The notes below the pieces were generated by a model, which saw only the letters and a list, made by a program, of their open reading frames with translations, made no database searches and was not told where the DNA came from. A DNA stretch of 64,000 nt, taken from NCBI GenBank assembly GCA_033763735.1, contig JANRJY010000020.1:13569-77568 (forward strand), read 5' to 3'. The DNA comes from JANRJY01 sp033763735. GTDB lineage: Bacteria > Bacteroidota > Bacteroidia > Cytophagales > UBA9547. The position numbers and the translations under genes are program-made. The stretch's first letter is position 1, and each line of letters opens with the position of its first letter. Shown one piece after another: positions 17,520 through 25,807 of this stretch.

Positions 17520-17686
17520 AGAATGATTGAGTTAGTGAGTTAGTGAATGATTGAGTTTTGAATGATTGAATAATTAAATGAGAAAATGAATAAAATGAAT
17601 AAAATGATTGAATTTAAAAAAACTTTAACACATAGTACCAGAACACATTAACACGTCTAATCGTCAACACTTCAAAACGTCAACAC
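17520..17686 (-). repeat. Gene-trailing low-complexity word repeat (3' of dedA)
   Basis: Two word families are joined. 17520-17620 has repeated GAATGATTGAGTT/AATGATTGAAT/AAAATGAATA words. 17630-17686 has ACACATTAACACGTC, CGTCAACACTTCAAAACGTCAACACGTCA words. Read in the direction of the dedA transcript, the tract begins right after the stop codon as TGACGTGTTGACG. An inverted counterpart follows the RND gene at 20821-21003 and a third tract follows pth. Confidence 0.7.
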
Positions 17687-17687
17687 G

Positions 17688-18335
17688 TCATTTTTTAACC
17701 ACCCCTCTGATTGGTTTTTTACGGTTGGCAAAAAGTCCTCTTACAACAACAAAAGTGGTAACAGCTACAAAACCTAAAATAATATATTCCAAATAATGTA
17801 ATAATTCTGGAAATGTTTGACCAAGAAAATATCCAGTAAGTACCAATCCGAATACCCAAATACAACCCCCAAGTATATTGTAAAACATAAATCTTCGGAA
17901 ATCCATTTTGATAATTCCGGCCAAAATGGGCGCAAATGTGCGCACAATAGGCAAAAATCGACCTATTAATAAAGTATTACCGGCATATTTGATGTAGTAA
18001 TAGCGGGTTTTGATTAAATATTCTTTTTTGAAAAACCAGTTTTCTTTTTGATTGATAAAATTGTTGCCCACAAATCTTCCAAAAGTATATCCAGTATAAC
18101 TTCCGCCAATTGCGGCACAAGCAATGCATATTACCAATAAGAAAATTGAAACCGGAAAATCGCCAGTTCCACAAAGTAAACCTGCAGTAAAAAGCAAATA
18201 ATCACCGGGAAGGAAAAAACCAAAGAAAACACCGTTTTCAATAAAAACGATAAGTGTAACAAGCACTAATCCTCCATTTCGGATAAGCTCCTGTGAATTC
18301 ATCACAGTCTTGAATAATTCAAATATTTGATCCAA
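17688..18335 (-). CDS. DedA-family membrane protein (VTT domain)
   Basis: A 215-aa polytopic inner-membrane protein. DedA signatures are F-I-E-N-G-V-F-F-G-F-F-L-P-G-D-Y-L-L-F (about residues 31-49), the G-R-F-V-G region, and G-R-F-L-P-I-V-R-T-F-A-P-I-L-A-G (about 124-139). Four to five hydrophobic helices are visible. Known: DedA proteins act as proton-dependent undecaprenyl-phosphate or phospholipid flippases. It is divergent from the RND transporter at 18487 with about 150 bp between them. A second DedA paralogue lies at 38684, sharing the R-F-I-P-I-I-R-T-F-A-P-F core. Confidence 0.92.
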   Translation of the reverse strand: MDQIFELFKTVMNSQELIRNGGLVLVTLIVFIENGVFFGFFLPGDYLLFTAGLLCGTGDFPVSIFLLVICIACAAIGGSYTGYTFGRFVGNNFINQKENWFFKKEYLIKTRYYYIKYAGNTLLIGRFLPIVRTFAPILAGIIKMDFRRFMFYNILGGCIWVFGLVLTGYFLGQTFPELLHYLEYIILGFVAVTTFVVVRGLFANRKKPIRGVVKK

Positions 18336-18486
18336 TTAGATTTTTATTAGGTCGTTATTTTTCAAATTTATAACAATAAACCCAAATCATTCATCAATAA
18401 TTTAAAAATTAAAACTTTCATTTGCATTTTGATTTCATCGGACCAATATTGGTACTAACTTGCCAACGCATTCAATCAAAATTACT

Positions 18487-20823
18487 ATGTGGCGAGCAAT
18501 TGCAAGCTTTATTATCAGACAAAGAATTATTTTGACATTATTGACCGTTGGGGTGACAGCTTGGTTAGGATGGGAAGCTCGATTGCTTGAAATGTCATAT
18601 GAGTACCTTCCTGTAGTTCCCAAAGAAGATCCCGATATGATTTTTTTTCAACAATTTAAAAAACAATATGGGGAAGATGGAAATATAATGGTAGTAGGAT
18701 TAAAAGATGAAAATCTTTATAAGCTTAAAAACTTTGCCAAATTTCAAAACTACTGTTACAAACTTAAAACAATAGAAGGAGTAAATGATGTAATTAGTAT
18801 TCCTACACTTCGAAAACTTACAAAAGATACGGCTCAGGGAGTTTTTTCATTGAGTTACGTTTTTTGGGGACCGGTACAGTACCAAAGTGAACTTGATTCC
18901 TTATTAAAAGTTTCGTTCAGTACGGTTTTTTATGAAGGACTTGTATTTAATAGTGAATCCAAAGCTACTTTGGTGGCAATTACCCTTAACAAAGATTATC
19001 TGAATTCACCTAGGCGTAAGCAATTGATTGGTACCATATTAGAACAAAGTAACGATTTTAGTACTTCAAGTTCTATTGACTTGCATTATGCCGGCTTGCC
19101 ATATGTGCGCTATATCATGATAAGCACTTTTAAAGAGGAATTCAACTTTTTGCTTATCATGTCCGGCATTGTAACTTGTGCAATTTTGTTTTTCTTTTTC
19201 AGATCATTTAACTCTGTGCTATTCACAGTATTAGTAATAATAATTACAGCTGTTTGGACAGGCGGACTCATTACAGTTCTTGGGTACAAAATAACCTTGC
19301 TTACCGGTATGCTTCCTGCATTGCTTGTAGTTATAAGTATTCCTACATGTATTTATATGTTCAATAAGTACCATCAGGAGTATCGAAAGCACAGGAATAA
19401 GGTGAAAGCTGTCACTCTTATTATTCAGAAAATTGGATTTATAACCTTCATGACCAATGCTAATACTGCAGTTGGGTTTTTGGTTTTGTACTTTACTGAC
19501 ATTTCAATAATTAAAGAATTTGGTTTGGTAGCAGGAGTAATGAGTTTTGCTACTTTTTTGATTACAATAGTAGTAATTCCTGCAGTGCTACTGTATATGC
19601 CTGATCCAAGTGAAAAACAAATGTTGCATTTGGATAAGAAAATGCTTGGAAGAATTAATACCTGGGTGGCTCATGTAGTTTCGAACCACAGCCGATTGGT
19701 ATATATTATAACCGTTCTATGCATTGCTATTTCAGTATATGGAATGTTTCAATTGAAGCCAATAGGATTTATGGTGGATGATATGCCCGAACGAAGTGGA
19801 GTAAAATCAGATATGGCTTTTTTTGAAAAGGAATTTAAAGGGGTAATGCCTTTGGAAATATTGGTAGACCTTGGAAAACGAAAAGCAGCGTACAAACTAT
19901 CCAACTTGCAGAAACTGGAAGAATTTGAAGATTCGTTGATGATTGAACCTGGCATTTCCAGACCCATTTCATTGATAAGTGTGGTAAAAAGTGCTACGCA
20001 ATCTTTTTACAACGATACTGAAGACAACTACCGATTACCAACCAATAATGAGAAGAATTTTATACTTCGATATTTTGGAAAGAAAAATAGTGAATTGGAT
20101 ATATTGAGAACCATGGTTGATTCGTCCGCTCAAGTGGTGCGCCTATCAATGAAAGTGGCTGATATGGGTACAGCCAAAATGGATGATTTGTTTAATGTTC
20201 GAATTAAAAGAAAAATTGATTCTGTATTTAAGGGTACTGACATTAAAGCCCAAATCACAGGTACTTCATTGCTTTTTCTTAAGGGAAATTTGTTTTTGCT
20301 TCGCGATTTAACTGAGAGCATGTTTTACGCCTTTGCTTTGATTTCTCTAATGATGGCATTTTTGTTTTTTGATATTCGAATGATACTGATTTCAATTATT
20401 CCAAATCTGATTCCAATGATTATCACTGCCGGATTGATGGGACTGTTGGATATCAGACTTAAAATTAGCACCGCGATCATTTTCAGTATTTCTTTTGGTA
20501 TTACTATTGACAGTACCATACATTATTTGAGCAAGTTCAAGCAAGAAATTCAAACACATCCTGATATTACTATTTTAGAAGCAGTTATTAAAAGCATTAA
20601 AGAAGCGGGAGTAAGTATGATATACACGGCTGTAGTTCTAATTTTTGGCTTTGGAATATTTTTGTTTTCTGATTTTGGTGGAACGATTGCATTGGGCCTG
20701 CTTACCTGCATTACTTTGTTTTTTGCTTTGCTCACCAACATGATATTGTTGCCTGTTCTTTTAGTAACTTTTGTAGGCAAGAATGTCCGAAATATTAAGG
20801 GCATAGATGTGGATGATGATTGA
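18487..20823 (+). CDS. RND/MMPL-family transporter
   Basis: A 778-aa inner-membrane protein with the two-fold RND layout. A first helix (about residues 11-30) is followed by a periplasmic loop with Y-E-Y-L-P-V-V-P-K-E-D-P (the lineage's porter entry), a five-helix bundle (about 215-380), a second single helix near 400, a second periplasmic loop (420-610), and a second bundle (615-770) containing S-F-G-I-T-I-D-S-T-I-H, the family's charged helix-4 region. Known: MMPL-type proteins export lipids, hopanoids or drugs using the proton gradient. No membrane-fusion or TolC partner is adjacent. The frame extends to a TTG at 18460, but the ATG at 18487 (M-W-R-A-I-A) fits the family start better. Confidence 0.88.
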   Translation: MWRAIASFIIRQRIILTLLTVGVTAWLGWEARLLEMSYEYLPVVPKEDPDMIFFQQFKKQYGEDGNIMVVGLKDENLYKLKNFAKFQNYCYKLKTIEGVNDVISIPTLRKLTKDTAQGVFSLSYVFWGPVQYQSELDSLLKVSFSTVFYEGLVFNSESKATLVAITLNKDYLNSPRRKQLIGTILEQSNDFSTSSSIDLHYAGLPYVRYIMISTFKEEFNFLLIMSGIVTCAILFFFFRSFNSVLFTVLVIIITAVWTGGLITVLGYKITLLTGMLPALLVVISIPTCIYMFNKYHQEYRKHRNKVKAVTLIIQKIGFITFMTNANTAVGFLVLYFTDISIIKEFGLVAGVMSFATFLITIVVIPAVLLYMPDPSEKQMLHLDKKMLGRINTWVAHVVSNHSRLVYIITVLCIAISVYGMFQLKPIGFMVDDMPERSGVKSDMAFFEKEFKGVMPLEILVDLGKRKAAYKLSNLQKLEEFEDSLMIEPGISRPISLISVVKSATQSFYNDTEDNYRLPTNNEKNFILRYFGKKNSELDILRTMVDSSAQVVRLSMKVADMGTAKMDDLFNVRIKRKIDSVFKGTDIKAQITGTSLLFLKGNLFLLRDLTESMFYAFALISLMMAFLFFDIRMILISIIPNLIPMIITAGLMGLLDIRLKISTAIIFSISFGITIDSTIHYLSKFKQEIQTHPDITILEAVIKSIKEAGVSMIYTAVVLIFGFGIFLFSDFGGTIALGLLTCITLFFALLTNMILLPVLLVTFVGKNVRNIKGIDVDDD

Positions 20824-21003
20824 CGTGCTGATGTTTTGACGTTTTGATGGGTTAAAAAATCTTAAATCGTTAATCGTTAATCTGCAATCATTCAATCATT
20901 CAAAACTCAATCATTCAAATATTTATTCATTTTCTCATTTAATCATTCAATAACTCACTAATTCAGTAACTCAGTCATTCAATAACTCAATACTCAATCA
21001 TTC
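20821..21003 (+). repeat. Gene-trailing low-complexity word repeat (3' of the RND gene)
   Basis: Directly after the stop comes TGACGTGCTGATGTTTTGACGTTTTGATG, then tandem CGTTAATCGTTAATC. A long run of CAATCATTCAAAACTCAATCATTC words (20887-21003) follows, the reverse complement of the tract at 17520-17620. The dedA/RND pair is thus bracketed by inverted copies of one repeat family, each placed at a gene's 3' end. Confidence 0.7.
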
Positions 21004-21040
21004 CTTCTCTAATTTAATTTATATTTTTTAATTTTACAAA

Positions 21041-21433
21041 ATGATGAACAAGGCTGAACATATTGCATACTGGAAGGAAACAGCTGAAACAGATTGGGAT
21101 ACCGCTATTTATTTGATGGATGGCAAAAAGTATCATATGGCTTTGTTTATGTTTCATTTAGTAATTGAAAAACTTTTAAAAGCAAATTGGGTTAAGGATA
21201 ATGTTGACAATATTCCCCCTTATACCCACAATTTGGAAGGAATTTATAACCTTACTGAATTGGAATTGGATATCCACACCATTGATTATTTGAGTGTAAT
21301 TAATAAATGGAATACAACTGCAAGATATCCTGATGAGAAAAGAAAGATTTACAAAATGGCCACTAAAGAATATATGGATGAGCAGTTTGAAAAAGTTAAA
21401 GAATTAAGAGAATGCTTACTCAAAAGGCTCTAA
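21041..21433 (+). CDS. HEPN-domain protein of a HEPN/MNT pair
   Basis: A 130-aa all-helical protein of the COG1895 HEPN type: A-E-x-D-W-D-T-A near the start, Y-H-M-A-L-F-M-F-H-L-V-I-E-K-L-L-K-A (about residues 31-48) and T-A-R-Y-P-D (about 93-98). It overlaps the following nucleotidyltransferase gene by 22 bp, the standard HEPN/MNT arrangement. Known: in type VII HepT/MntA modules HEPN is an RNase toxin silenced by AMPylation. Here the RX4-6H RNase motif is not visible, so this may be a non-RNase HEPN acting as a substrate-binding partner. The start could be the first or second of two consecutive ATGs. Confidence 0.8.
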   Translation: MMNKAEHIAYWKETAETDWDTAIYLMDGKKYHMALFMFHLVIEKLLKANWVKDNVDNIPPYTHNLEGIYNLTELELDIHTIDYLSVINKWNTTARYPDEKRKIYKMATKEYMDEQFEKVKELRECLLKRL

Positions 21434-21726
21434 ATATAAAAATAAATGATTTTTTGACCGATTTGACATCAATTGGCATTGTACCATCAAAAGCAATTTT
21501 GTTTGGCTCTTATCATAATGGAGGTGTTACAGAATTTAGCGATATTGACCTTGCGGTTTGGTCTGAAGCATTTACGGGCAATCCATACACAGATACAGAA
21601 AAAGTGGCTCGATTGCTTTCAAAGCACCACCCAATAGAGTTGCATGCATTTACTGCAAATGCCAATGAAGATGAATATCCGTTTATATCTGAAATAATCA
21701 GAACAGGAAAGTTGATTTTAATTTAG
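21412..21726 (+). CDS. Minimal nucleotidyltransferase (MNT) partner of HEPN
   Basis: A 104-aa protein with the complete MNT active-site signature: F-G-S-Y at residues 31-34, then S-D-I-D-L-A-V at about 43-49, giving the two metal-binding aspartates D44 and D46. Known: MntA-type antitoxins transfer AMP to a tyrosine of the HEPN partner. Length is typical for these minimal enzymes (90-150 aa). It overlaps the HEPN gene and ends the pair; about 180 bp of very AT-rich sequence separate it from the AAA ATPase. Confidence 0.85.
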   Translation: MLTQKALNIKINDFLTDLTSIGIVPSKAILFGSYHNGGVTEFSDIDLAVWSEAFTGNPYTDTEKVARLLSKHHPIELHAFTANANEDEYPFISEIIRTGKLILI

Positions 21727-21880
21727 ATATTTATTAACAATAAATAAAGTTATAAACAATTGATTATCAATATGTATAATTTTATATATGTTGTTTGTAT
21801 AATACGAATATATTTATAAATGTTAAATGTAATTAACAAAATATGTATAAAATGTTTTTTTTAATAAATAATAAAATGGC

Positions 21881-21908
21881 ATATTTGTATTATTAAAAAT
21901 ACAAATAT
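21881..21908. promoter_or_regulatory. Perfect inverted repeat overlapping the AAA ATPase start codon
   Basis: Arms ATATTTGTATT (21881-21891) and AATACAAATAT (21898-21908) pair perfectly across a 6-nt spacer. The right arm includes the first two bases of the ATG at 21907. As DNA it could be an operator for a dimeric regulator; as RNA it would hide the start codon. Confidence 0.45.
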
Positions 21909-23130
21909 GGGCGTATTTAAAACTAATGAAGATGAATTCAGAAGGTTGTACAATACTTTTTTATTTCGATTGCGAAAAACCAAAATGGATTTGGTTAGGT
22001 ATTTCGAACACGAAGTTGATTGGAACAACCGATTTATTGCAGTACGTGGTGCAAGAGGATGCGGCAAAACCACATTCCTGTTTCAATACATCAAAAATCA
22101 CTTGCCATTGAATGACTCCATATTATATGTGAGCCTCGATGACTTGTACTTTACCACCCATAGATTAATTGATTTTGCAGATGATTTTGTGATGAATGGC
22201 GGTACACATTTGTTTTTGGACGAAGTGCACAAGTACCCCACATGGTCGCTTGAACTCAAAACAATATATGATACATATGATGAATTAAAGATTATAATCA
22301 CCAGTTCTTCTATTTTGGAAATATATAAGGGCAATGCCGACTTAAGCAGACGCATGATTTGTTACGACATGGAGGGCTTGTCGTTTCGTGAATATTTGCA
22401 TTGGGAACACAACTTGAAAATTGACAAAATTCCACTGAACGATTTGGTGAGCAATCATGTATCACTCGCTATGGAAATAACTTCAAAGATTAAAATAATA
22501 CCTGCATTTAAAGATTACTTGCAATATGGCTATTACCCATATTTTAAGGAAGGCAAAAGCTTATACCATCAAAAGTTGTCTAATACCGTTAGTTTGAGTT
22601 TGGAAGTAGACTTGCCTGCTATTCACTCCATAACTTATGCCAATGTGTATAAGCTTAAGCGCCTGTTGTCGTTTTTGGCAATGAATGGTCCATACAAACC
22701 CGATATCACCAAGTTGAGCGGACAACTGGAAGTGTCGCGTAACTCGTTACTTTCTTTTTTGGATTACCTCAAAGGCGCCAAAGTGCTCAACTTACTCAAA
22801 ACCGAAAAAGGTAATGAAAGCATCATGACAAAGCCCGAAAAAGTATTTTTGAACAATACCAACCTCATGTATGCCATAGGTGCGGACGTAACGGACATAG
22901 GTGCTATTCGAGAGACTTTCTTTTTTAATCAACTGGCTGCCAAAAACAAGGTAGGTTACTCCGAAGCCGGTGATTTTAAAGTGAATGAAAAATACACCTT
23001 TGAAATAGGAGGAAAAAGTAAAGATAGCAGCCAAATAAAAGGCATAGCAGATGCATATTTGGGAATAGATGGCATAGAACTAGGCATGGGAAACCGAGTG
23101 CCATTGTGGATGTTTGGGCTGACTTATTAA
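21907..23130 (+). CDS. AAA_14-type ATPase (COG1373-like)
   Basis: A 407-aa protein. Walker A is G-A-R-G-C-G-K-T-T (residues 48-56) and Walker B H-L-F-L-D-E-V-H-K (101-109), followed by a sensor-like I-I-I-T-S-S-S (about 130-136) and an S-R-R-M arginine patch. The second half has a winged-helix-like region (about 255-320) and a C-terminal segment with an E-I-G-G-K-S-K restriction-like element, as in DUF4143-containing members. Known: these ATPases are abundant, mobile and poorly understood in Bacteroidota and archaea. It follows the HEPN/MNT pair, is preceded by a perfect inverted repeat at its start codon, and is followed by a strong hairpin at 23138-23170. Confidence 0.85.
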   Translation: MGVFKTNEDEFRRLYNTFLFRLRKTKMDLVRYFEHEVDWNNRFIAVRGARGCGKTTFLFQYIKNHLPLNDSILYVSLDDLYFTTHRLIDFADDFVMNGGTHLFLDEVHKYPTWSLELKTIYDTYDELKIIITSSSILEIYKGNADLSRRMICYDMEGLSFREYLHWEHNLKIDKIPLNDLVSNHVSLAMEITSKIKIIPAFKDYLQYGYYPYFKEGKSLYHQKLSNTVSLSLEVDLPAIHSITYANVYKLKRLLSFLAMNGPYKPDITKLSGQLEVSRNSLLSFLDYLKGAKVLNLLKTEKGNESIMTKPEKVFLNNTNLMYAIGADVTDIGAIRETFFFNQLAAKNKVGYSEAGDFKVNEKYTFEIGGKSKDSSQIKGIADAYLGIDGIELGMGNRVPLWMFGLTY

Positions 23131-23137
23131 TTTAAAA

Positions 23138-23170
23138 AGACATTCCAAGTTTCAAAAACTTGGAATGTCT
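23138..23170. terminator. 15-bp perfect stem-loop after the AAA ATPase
   Basis: AGACATTCCAAGTTT (23138-23152) pairs with AAACTTGGAATGTCT (23156-23170) with a three-base loop. There is no T-tract on the plus strand, but the minus strand reads into TTTTTAAA, so it would be a stronger terminator for antisense transcription. A minimal stem-loop of this kind is common at gene ends in this phylum. Confidence 0.55.
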
Positions 23171-23274
23171 GAGCTCAAAATTTGGATTTGTTTTCCCGAA
23201 AGCATTCCTTTAGATTTTAGGATTTAGAAATTAAAAACATTTACCTTCGTATACACCCAAAGATCTGCAACCAA

Positions 23275-23841
23275 ATGAAGAATATTTTTAGTTTGATAAT
23301 ATTGATCATAGCGTTGAATATTGGTTTTGCTCAAGAAAAAGAACAAGTGCCAAATGAATTGCCAAAAATCAAAAAGAATACGGTTTTTGTGGAGTTACTA
23401 GGTAATGGATATTTGTATTCTTTAAATTATGATAGAGTAATCAATTATAAGTCAAAATTCAAACAAACATTTAGAATAGGATTAGCCTATTTACCTTTTT
23501 CGCCTTTGAGTGAAATACATTTGCCCTTCGAATACAATTTTCTTTTTGGGAAGAAAGATGGGCATTTTGAAATGGGAATTGGACTAACCCCTGCTCTGTG
23601 GACATATCAGTATATTTCTGAAAATGATACAAGATTTGGTTTCTATAATTATTTACGAATAGGTTATCGATATCAAAAGCCGAATGGGGGATTTTTCTTT
23701 AGGGCAGGATTTATGACTATATATCATTTTCTTGGATATTATTTTACAAGTAATTCATTTGTTTTTTTTGCTCCAATCGATTCTCGTCCAATTTATAGAA
23801 CTTCACCAACCATTGGAATCTCATTCGGTTATACCTTCTAA
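23275..23841 (+). CDS. Exported beta-barrel-like protein, paralogue 1
   Basis: A 188-aa protein with a signal peptide (M-K-N-I-F-S-L..., cleavage near G-F-A-Q). The mature part alternates hydrophobic and polar residues in short strands (F-V-E-L-L-G-N-G, Y-S-L-N-Y-D-R, E-I-H-L-P-F-E-Y-N-F-L-F-G) and ends in aromatic G-Y-T-F, typical of small outer-membrane barrels. No enzymatic motif is visible. It is a tandem paralogue of the next gene, sharing Y-S-L-N-Y-D, E-I-H-L-P and I-G-Y-R-Y-Q...N-G-G-F-F-F. Function unknown. Confidence 0.75.
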   Translation: MKNIFSLIILIIALNIGFAQEKEQVPNELPKIKKNTVFVELLGNGYLYSLNYDRVINYKSKFKQTFRIGLAYLPFSPLSEIHLPFEYNFLFGKKDGHFEMGIGLTPALWTYQYISENDTRFGFYNYLRIGYRYQKPNGGFFFRAGFMTIYHFLGYYFTSNSFVFFAPIDSRPIYRTSPTIGISFGYTF

Positions 23842-23882
23842 TCCTTCCCAATATTCCTTTCTGTCATCCATTTCAAAAAAAA

Positions 23883-23907
23883 TTGTCAACTTTTTAAAAG
23901 TTGACAA
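23883..23907. terminator. Hairpin between the tandem barrel genes
   Basis: TTGTCAACTTTT pairs with AAAAGTTGACAA around a single T, a perfect palindrome 41 bp after the stop of the first paralogue. It may terminate that gene and uncouple it from the second copy. Confidence 0.5.
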
Positions 23908-23998
23908 ATCTTCAAATCATATAAAATTTATAATAATGGTTGTTCATAGTCGTTAGTTAAGTTATAGAATTTTTTACAAATCCAAAAGTGTAAATCAA

Positions 23999-24568
23999 AT
24001 GAAAAGTATAATAGCTGTCATATTATTTATAGCATCCTTCAATATAATTACAGCACAAGATTCAATCCCAAAAAAATTAAATCAAAAATATAGGCGACAT
24101 ACTGCCTATTTTGAAATATTAGGGTTGGGTGGTTTTTATTCTTTGAATTATGATGTTTTAACCAAAAATATAGGTAAATGGAAGCAATCTTTTGGTGTTG
24201 GGGCATCAAGTTACTATTCTGGATCATATGTTAGAGAAATTCATTTACCTATTTCTTATAATTTTCTATATGGTAAAAGAAATGGGCATTTGGAATTAAG
24301 TTTGGTGCTAAACTTAAAACATTTATACGTATCTAAGTTTATTGATGGGTTTTTCTATAATAAAAATTATAATAATTACTTTTCGATTGGTAATTTTGTA
24401 ATTATAGGGTACAGATACCAAAGGCAAAATGGAGGATTCTTTTTTAAAACAAATGCAGGTATGGGTTTAAATTATTATTTATTCAGTTTAGACACGTATC
24501 AATCCCATCTAATTCCCTTGGGATATTCAACAATTACTTTTGGTCTTTCTCTTGGCTACACATTCTAA
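23999..24568 (+). CDS. Exported beta-barrel-like protein, paralogue 2
   Basis: A 189-aa protein with the same plan as its upstream neighbour: signal peptide ending near I-T-A-Q, F-E-I-L-G-L-G-G-F-Y-S-L-N-Y-D, E-I-H-L-P-I-S-Y-N-F-L-Y-G-K-R-N-G-H, I-G-Y-R-Y-Q-R-Q-N-G-G-F-F-F and a terminal G-Y-T-F. The two have diverged considerably in between, so the duplication is not recent. Its end overlaps the convergent flavoprotein gene by 4 bp. Probably a small outer-membrane or periplasmic barrel of unknown function. Confidence 0.75.
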   Translation: MKSIIAVILFIASFNIITAQDSIPKKLNQKYRRHTAYFEILGLGGFYSLNYDVLTKNIGKWKQSFGVGASSYYSGSYVREIHLPISYNFLYGKRNGHLELSLVLNLKHLYVSKFIDGFFYNKNYNNYFSIGNFVIIGYRYQRQNGGFFFKTNAGMGLNYYLFSLDTYQSHLIPLGYSTITFGLSLGYTF

Positions 24569-25785
24569 TTCTCCCTCCCAATATTCTTCCCAGCCACCCA
24601 AGCGGTTGACCATGCTGCTTGAAAGTTGAAGCCTCCGGTAACGCCATCAACGTTGATTACTTCTCCTGCAAAAAATAAACCGGGAATTTGCTTGCTTTGC
24701 ATCGTTTTGAGGTCTATTTCGTTTAGGTCTATACCTCCACAAGTTACAAATTCTTCTTTAAACGTGGTTTTACCCTGAATGTCAAAAGGGCAGCGAATGA
24801 GCAATTCCATTAATTTATTCAAATTTTTGGCAGGGAGTTCCGCCCATATTTTGGAGGTATCTATTTCACTATCCATACATAATCGTTCCCAAAGTCGGGT
24901 GGGGAGCAAAAACAAGGGATGTTTTATTACTGTTTTTTTACCATTGGCATTTCTATATTCTTGAATATCAGCCCGTAACTGTGTTTCATTAATTGCTCCT
25001 ATCCAACTTACCAGAACCTTAAATTTGTATCCTACATCATGTAAATGCACAGCAGCCCAAGCAGAAAGTTTGATCACTGCTGGGCCACTAAGCCCCCAAT
25101 GGGTAATGAGTAAGGGTCCGCTTTGGCTGAAATTGGTTGATCCTATTTTAACCAATGCATTGTCGACCGACACACCCATCAAATCTTTGAATCGAGCAGT
25201 TTTATCATTAAATGTGAACAGAGAAGGTATGGGGTCAATCAAATTTATATTCAACTGATTTACAATTTGATAACTATTTTTTTGAGGATGCCCTCCTGTG
25301 GCTATCAAAATTCTATCTGCTTTATAAATCTTTTTTTCGTCTGTTTCTAATTCAAAACCAATGTCGGTTTTTCGAATGATGGTAACATTTTTTTGAAGTT
25401 CAATATTGATATTAAATCGAGCTGCTTCTTTTATAAAACAATCAATAATGGTTTGGGAATCATCCGATATTGGAAACATGCGTCCATCGGCTTCAGTTTT
25501 GAGTTTTACACCTCTTGGTTCAAACCATTGCACCACATCTTTATGGTTAAATTGCTGAAAAACAGGCTTTAAATCTCTATTTCCTCTGGGGTAATTGCCT
25601 AACAAGTCGGCTATAGATTTGCTGTCATGCGTTACATTACACCTACCTCCTCCAGATACTTTTACTTTCGAAAGTAATTTATTGGACTTTTCCCAAATGC
25701 AAATTTTAGCATCAGGAAAAGTTTCTGCAGCCGTGATGGCTCCAAAAAAACCGGCCGCTCCGCCACCTATTACAATTATGCGCAA
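24565..25785 (-). CDS. BaiN/HI0933-like FAD-dependent oxidoreductase
   Basis: A 406-aa flavoprotein. The N-terminus is a Rossmann FAD site, V-I-G-G-G-A-A-G-F-F-G-A (residues 5-16), followed by the family's K-V-S-G-G-G-R-C-N-V-T-H (about 42-53). Near the end is the second FAD contact, G-L-F-F-A-G-E-V-I-N-V-D-G-V-T-G-G-F-N-F-Q (about 366-387). Known: members are NAD(P)/FAD reductases of mostly unknown substrate; some act on bile-acid or flavin intermediates. It is followed downstream on the same strand by nothing and preceded by the GH27 gene 22 bp away, so the two may be co-transcribed. Confidence 0.9.
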   Translation of the reverse strand: MRIIVIGGGAAGFFGAITAAETFPDAKICIWEKSNKLLSKVKVSGGGRCNVTHDSKSIADLLGNYPRGNRDLKPVFQQFNHKDVVQWFEPRGVKLKTEADGRMFPISDDSQTIIDCFIKEAARFNINIELQKNVTIIRKTDIGFELETDEKKIYKADRILIATGGHPQKNSYQIVNQLNINLIDPIPSLFTFNDKTARFKDLMGVSVDNALVKIGSTNFSQSGPLLITHWGLSGPAVIKLSAWAAVHLHDVGYKFKVLVSWIGAINETQLRADIQEYRNANGKKTVIKHPLFLLPTRLWERLCMDSEIDTSKIWAELPAKNLNKLMELLIRCPFDIQGKTTFKEEFVTCGGIDLNEIDLKTMQSKQIPGLFFAGEVINVDGVTGGFNFQAAWSTAWVAGKNIGREN

Positions 25786-25807
25786 AGGCTCATTAGCATT
25801 TAATAAT

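Noticed and set aside
17462..21003. Possibility that the word-repeat tracts form a CRISPR array or a mobile-element boundary
   Set aside because: Units have no fixed length and no unique spacers. The inverted tracts around dedA/RND are explained by each following its own gene's 3' end, and no transposase is present.
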